Positions 61,790-64,000 of a stretch of 64,000 nucleotides of DNA are shown one piece after another. The translations under genes and the position numbers were made by a program. Positions within the stretch are counted from its first letter, which is position 1; the number at the start of each line of letters is the position of its first letter. Source of the DNA: Devosia salina (GTDB taxonomy: Bacteria; Pseudomonadota; Alphaproteobacteria; Rhizobiales; Devosiaceae); assembly GCF_019504385.1 (NCBI RefSeq), contig NZ_CP080590.1:186001-250000 (forward strand), in the 5' to 3' direction. Under the pieces are notes generated by a model. The model was not told where the DNA came from, did no database searches, and saw nothing but the letters and a program-made list of their open reading frames with translations.

Positions 61790-61940
61790 GCATCGCCCGG
61801 AAAAGTGGGAACCGGTTTTCCGGGAAAGCCGATGCGTCAACAGATTTGCATCGCCCCAAAAAGTGGGAACCGGTTTTCGGACGAAGGCGATGCTTCAACA
61901 GATTTGCATCGCCCGGAAAAGTGGGAACCGGCTTCGGTGG
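61790..61940. repeat. 58-bp tandem repeat, two and a half copies
   Basis: Units begin with GCATCGCC at 61790, 61848 and 61906, exactly 58 bases apart. Each holds AAAAAGTGGGAACCGGTTTT or a close variant and ends in TCAACAGATTT; the third is cut short after about 35 bases. AAAAGTGGGAACCGGTTTTC is itself near-palindromic. The 321-base gap between the LysR and TauE genes holds this array and the element at 62020-62088, and no gene. Confidence 0.85.
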
Positions 61941-62019
61941 CTGCGCGGACGCTCAACCCCCCGCGTTCCGTCCTCGGGCCTGACCCAAGGACCATTCACT
62001 TCAGGCACAGAAATTCCTG

Positions 62020-62088
62020 GAGCGCTTTCAGCAAAAGTGGACGCCACTTTTGCGGTTCGAAAGCGCGACAAAACAAAGAGATAGAGCT
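62020..62088. repeat. CCACTTTTGC repeat, inverted second copy
   Basis: About 69 bases matching the complement of 56508-56574, with the core hairpin GCAAAAGTGG/CCACTTTTGC and the flank CGGTTCGAAAGCGCG. The element overlaps the first two bases of the TauE stop codon, as the other copy touches the APC permease stop, but in the opposite orientation to the gene. Confidence 0.8.
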
Positions 62089-62833
62089 AGCCGCCCGCCA
62101 GAAGCAAGATGCCGCGCCCAAGATAGAACAGGCCTATGCCGGTCACCACCCAGCGGGTCCAGGCGCGGAAGCCGTCATCGCTCATGCGCTGCAAGATGTG
62201 GTAGCCGAGATTGGTTCCCGCCACCGCAAAGGGCGCGGCAATCACCACCAGCAACCAGTCATTGCCGCTCATGGCCGTCGCCAGGCCGCCATAGAACATC
62301 ACCTTGGCCGCATGCGAGATCACCTGTGTCGCCGCCTTGGTGGCAATGATCTTGCGCCGGTCCATCAGCGTGCGGATGAAGAAGATGTCGACGGTCGGGC
62401 CGGAGGCGCCGACGGCCAGGTTCAGCCCCCCGCCCAGGAACCCGCAGAGAAAGGCGTGGTGCGGCTTGCTGGCATCGAGCGCCAACCAGTGCTTGGGAAT
62501 CCACACCAGGATCGGCATGAGGCCGATGGCGATGCAGACGGTCGCCAGGTCGGGTGTGTAGCGCAGGATGTAGAGCGCCAGCGCCGCTGCAGCCAGCCCC
62601 AGGCAGATCACACCCAGCACCCGCCAGTCGATATGCTCGCGCGAAAACCAGGCGCGTGAGCCATTGGCGACGATCTGGATGGCCCCCTGCACCGCAATGG
62701 CGGTGGCGACCGGCAGCATGGCCAGCAGGACCGCCAGCAAGACCAGCCCGCCGGCCATGCCGAACACGCCCGACAGCGTCGAGGTCAGGAACACGCAAAG
62801 GGCGACAAGCGCAGCGGTCAGCAGCGGCAGCAT
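62087..62833 (-). CDS. TauE/SafE-family membrane permease
   Basis: A 248-residue protein with about eight hydrophobic segments. STLSGVFGMAGGLVLLAVLL near the N-terminus and GFLGGGLNLAVGASGPTVDIF in the middle are the paired glycine-rich motifs of the sulfite/organic-anion exporter family. GGAGATTG precedes ATG 62833. The exported anion is unknown. Confidence 0.9.
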   Translation of the reverse strand: MLPLLTAALVALCVFLTSTLSGVFGMAGGLVLLAVLLAMLPVATAIAVQGAIQIVANGSRAWFSREHIDWRVLGVICLGLAAAALALYILRYTPDLATVCIAIGLMPILVWIPKHWLALDASKPHHAFLCGFLGGGLNLAVGASGPTVDIFFIRTLMDRRKIIATKAATQVISHAAKVMFYGGLATAMSGNDWLLVVIAAPFAVAGTNLGYHILQRMSDDGFRAWTRWVVTGIGLFYLGRGILLLAGG

Positions 62834-63159
62834 GGGCAATCTCCTGCCACACTGATGCGCTCTCCATGCCCCTTCGGCCACCACCGCTTCGGCAAGGGGT
62901 CATGCCAATGTCACACTTTCTTTGTAACGTTGCATTTTTTGCGCAGATTGCATCTTGAATGGAACGCGCATTCCGATTTTTATAGTGGGCGCGAGTTTTT
63001 GATTTGCCCGATGGCCCGTTGACGGTCCTCCCGCCTCTCCCCTTCGGGTCCCACTTTAACTGACGTCTGGATACTTCCTTGATTACCCTCAAGGCTGGCC
63101 GCGAGCGTTCGCGCGGCGATGCTCGGGACCATGTTGCAGCAGCCCATGCCGGCAAGGGC
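62834..63159. other. Non-coding gap before the ABC exporter
   Basis: No convincing gene is present. The stretch holds an AT-rich patch at 62927-63005, with TTGCAT repeated at 62930 and 62948 and TATAGT at 62981-62986, a likely promoter area for one or both divergent genes. The frame of the downstream ABC gene is open back to a stop at 63061-63063, so its start could be as early as TTG 63079. Confidence 0.4.
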
Positions 63160-64000
63160 ATGGGGCCATTGAAGCGCATTACCCTGTTTTCCCTCCGCCA
63201 CCCCTTTCAGGCGAGCCTCGCCGTTGGCGCCACGATCATTGCAGCGACGCTGCAATTGACCATCCCGCGTCTTCTCGGCCGCGCCATCGACGAAGCGCAG
63301 AATGTGCTGAGCGTGGCCGGCGAGGGGGCGCAGGAGGCGCTGATGGTGACCGCCTTGACGCTGCTTGGCGTCTCGGTGGCGCGCGGCCTCTTCACCCTGG
63401 TGCAGAACTATTTCTCGGAAAGCGTGGGCCACCATGTGGGCTACGAATTGCGGCTGGCCTTCTACGACAAGGTCCAGCGCCTCTCCTATTCCTATCATGA
63501 CCGGGTGCATTCGGGCGATCTGATCACCATTGGCCTGCTCGATCTCGACGGGCTGCGCATGTTCTTTTCCACCGGGCTCGTCCGCACCGTCTTGCTCGCC
63601 GTGCTGATCGGCGTGGGTGCTTTCATGCTCTTCACCACCGATCTGCTTCTGGGCTTTCTGGCGCTGAGCTTCGTGCCCTTCGTGGCCTGGCGCTCCTCGG
63701 TCGCGCAGCTCACCCTGCGCGCCACCTGGCTGGTGCTGCAGCAAAAGCTCTCCGTGCTGACCCGGGTGATGGAGGAAAATCTCGGCGGCATTCGCGTGGT
63801 GCGCGCCTTTTCGGGGCAGAAGTTCGAGCTGGCCAAGTTCGACACGGCCTCAAAGGACGCGCTGGAACTGGCCCATCAGCGCGTGCGGGTGCGCGTCAAC
63901 AACACCTCGATGATGACCTTTTCCTTCTTTGCCGCCATGGGCCTGGTGCTCTGGGTCGGCGGCAACAAGGTGATCGCCGGGGAGATGAGCGTCGGCACGC
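63160..64000 (+). CDS. ABC exporter, membrane domain (5' part, cut by window end)
   Basis: The frame runs from ATG 63160 off the end of the window. It begins MGPLKRITLFSLRHPFQASL and continues with hydrophobic segments (VGATIIAATLQLTIPRLLGR, LTLLGVSVARGLFTLVQNYF). YHDRVHSGDLITIGLLDLDGLRMFF and EENLGGIRVVRAFSGQKFE are typical of the type-1 ABC exporter membrane domain (multidrug/lipid family). The ATPase domain would lie beyond the window. The start is uncertain: TTG 63079 would add 27 residues, and no strong ribosome binding site is seen at either. Confidence 0.85.
   Translation, partial: MGPLKRITLFSLRHPFQASLAVGATIIAATLQLTIPRLLGRAIDEAQNVLSVAGEGAQEALMVTALTLLGVSVARGLFTLVQNYFSESVGHHVGYELRLAFYDKVQRLSYSYHDRVHSGDLITIGLLDLDGLRMFFSTGLVRTVLLAVLIGVGAFMLFTTDLLLGFLALSFVPFVAWRSSVAQLTLRATWLVLQQKLSVLTRVMEENLGGIRVVRAFSGQKFELAKFDTASKDALELAHQRVRVRVNNTSMMTFSFFAAMGLVLWVGGNKVIAGEMSVGT

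Noticed and set aside
61790..61940. A CRISPR array
   Set aside because: The 58-base units are repeated in full with no unique spacers, and no cas genes are present.
62955..62986. A sigma-70 promoter TTGAAT...TATAGT before the ABC exporter gene
   Set aside because: The spacer is 20 bases, too long for a confident call; only a likely promoter area is noted.

Overview
The window is GC-rich (roughly two thirds G+C by eye), densely coded and dominated by catabolic operons, ABC and TRAP importers, and one-component regulators. A pcaQ/pcaDCHGB cluster, pobA/pobR, an FnrL-type box before hemN, many solute transporters and frequent short palindromic intergenic repeats all point to a soil or plant-associated alphaproteobacterium of the Hyphomicrobiales (Devosia-like is my guess, from gene style only). 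No rRNA, tRNA, CRISPR array or prophage was seen.

Layout. (1) 1-7851: a cluster of unknown substrate with two HisD-type dehydrogenases, an SDR, a LacI repressor, a two-cupin protein, an RraA/aldolase-family protein and a hydrolase-SnoaL fusion. Two near-identical LacI-type palindromes (2587-2602 and 5844-5859) tie it together. (2) 7896-10315: hemN with an FNR-type box, then an EamA exporter. (3) 10360-22748: a CoA-dependent beta-oxidation set (acyl-CoA dehydrogenase, feruloyl-CoA synthase-like ligase, thiolase, SDR, 4-hydroxybenzoyl-CoA thioesterase-like protein, enoyl-CoA hydratase) with a MarR repressor and two strong MarR-type palindromes, then a TRAP importer and pobA/pobR. (4) 23791-24517: a HigB/HigA-like toxin-antitoxin pair whose toxin reading frame is broken. 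(5) 24540-29412: pcaQ and pcaDCHGB. Regions 3 and 5 together give a readable path: hydroxycinnamate -> CoA ester -> 4-hydroxybenzoate -> protocatechuate -> 3-oxoadipate.

(6) 29533-38776: a ROK kinase with CutC, a GntR regulator, an RbsA/C/B-type sugar ABC importer, and acid-sugar enzymes (SDR, L-fuconate dehydratase-like enolase, FAH/hydratase-family protein). (7) 38793-43316: a DeoR regulator whose palindrome covers its own ribosome binding site, a small unknown gene, an M81 peptidase, an MFS transporter and a SnoaL-like protein. (8) 43581-52298: a Gfo/Idh dehydrogenase, a MalFGEK-type ABC importer, an RpiR regulator and an intracellular GH20 hexosaminidase. (9) 52474-59026: a second M81 peptidase divergent from a RidA-SDR-DSD1/D-threonine-aldolase operon, an APC permease and a TIM-barrel isomerase. 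(10) 59095-64000: a PAS-GGDEF protein, a LysR regulator, a TauE/SafE permease and the start of an ABC exporter.

At least five families of palindromic intergenic repeats are scattered between operons from 21 kb onward. Two copies of one family, 21 kb apart, are almost identical, and two copies of another abut the stop codons of unrelated genes.
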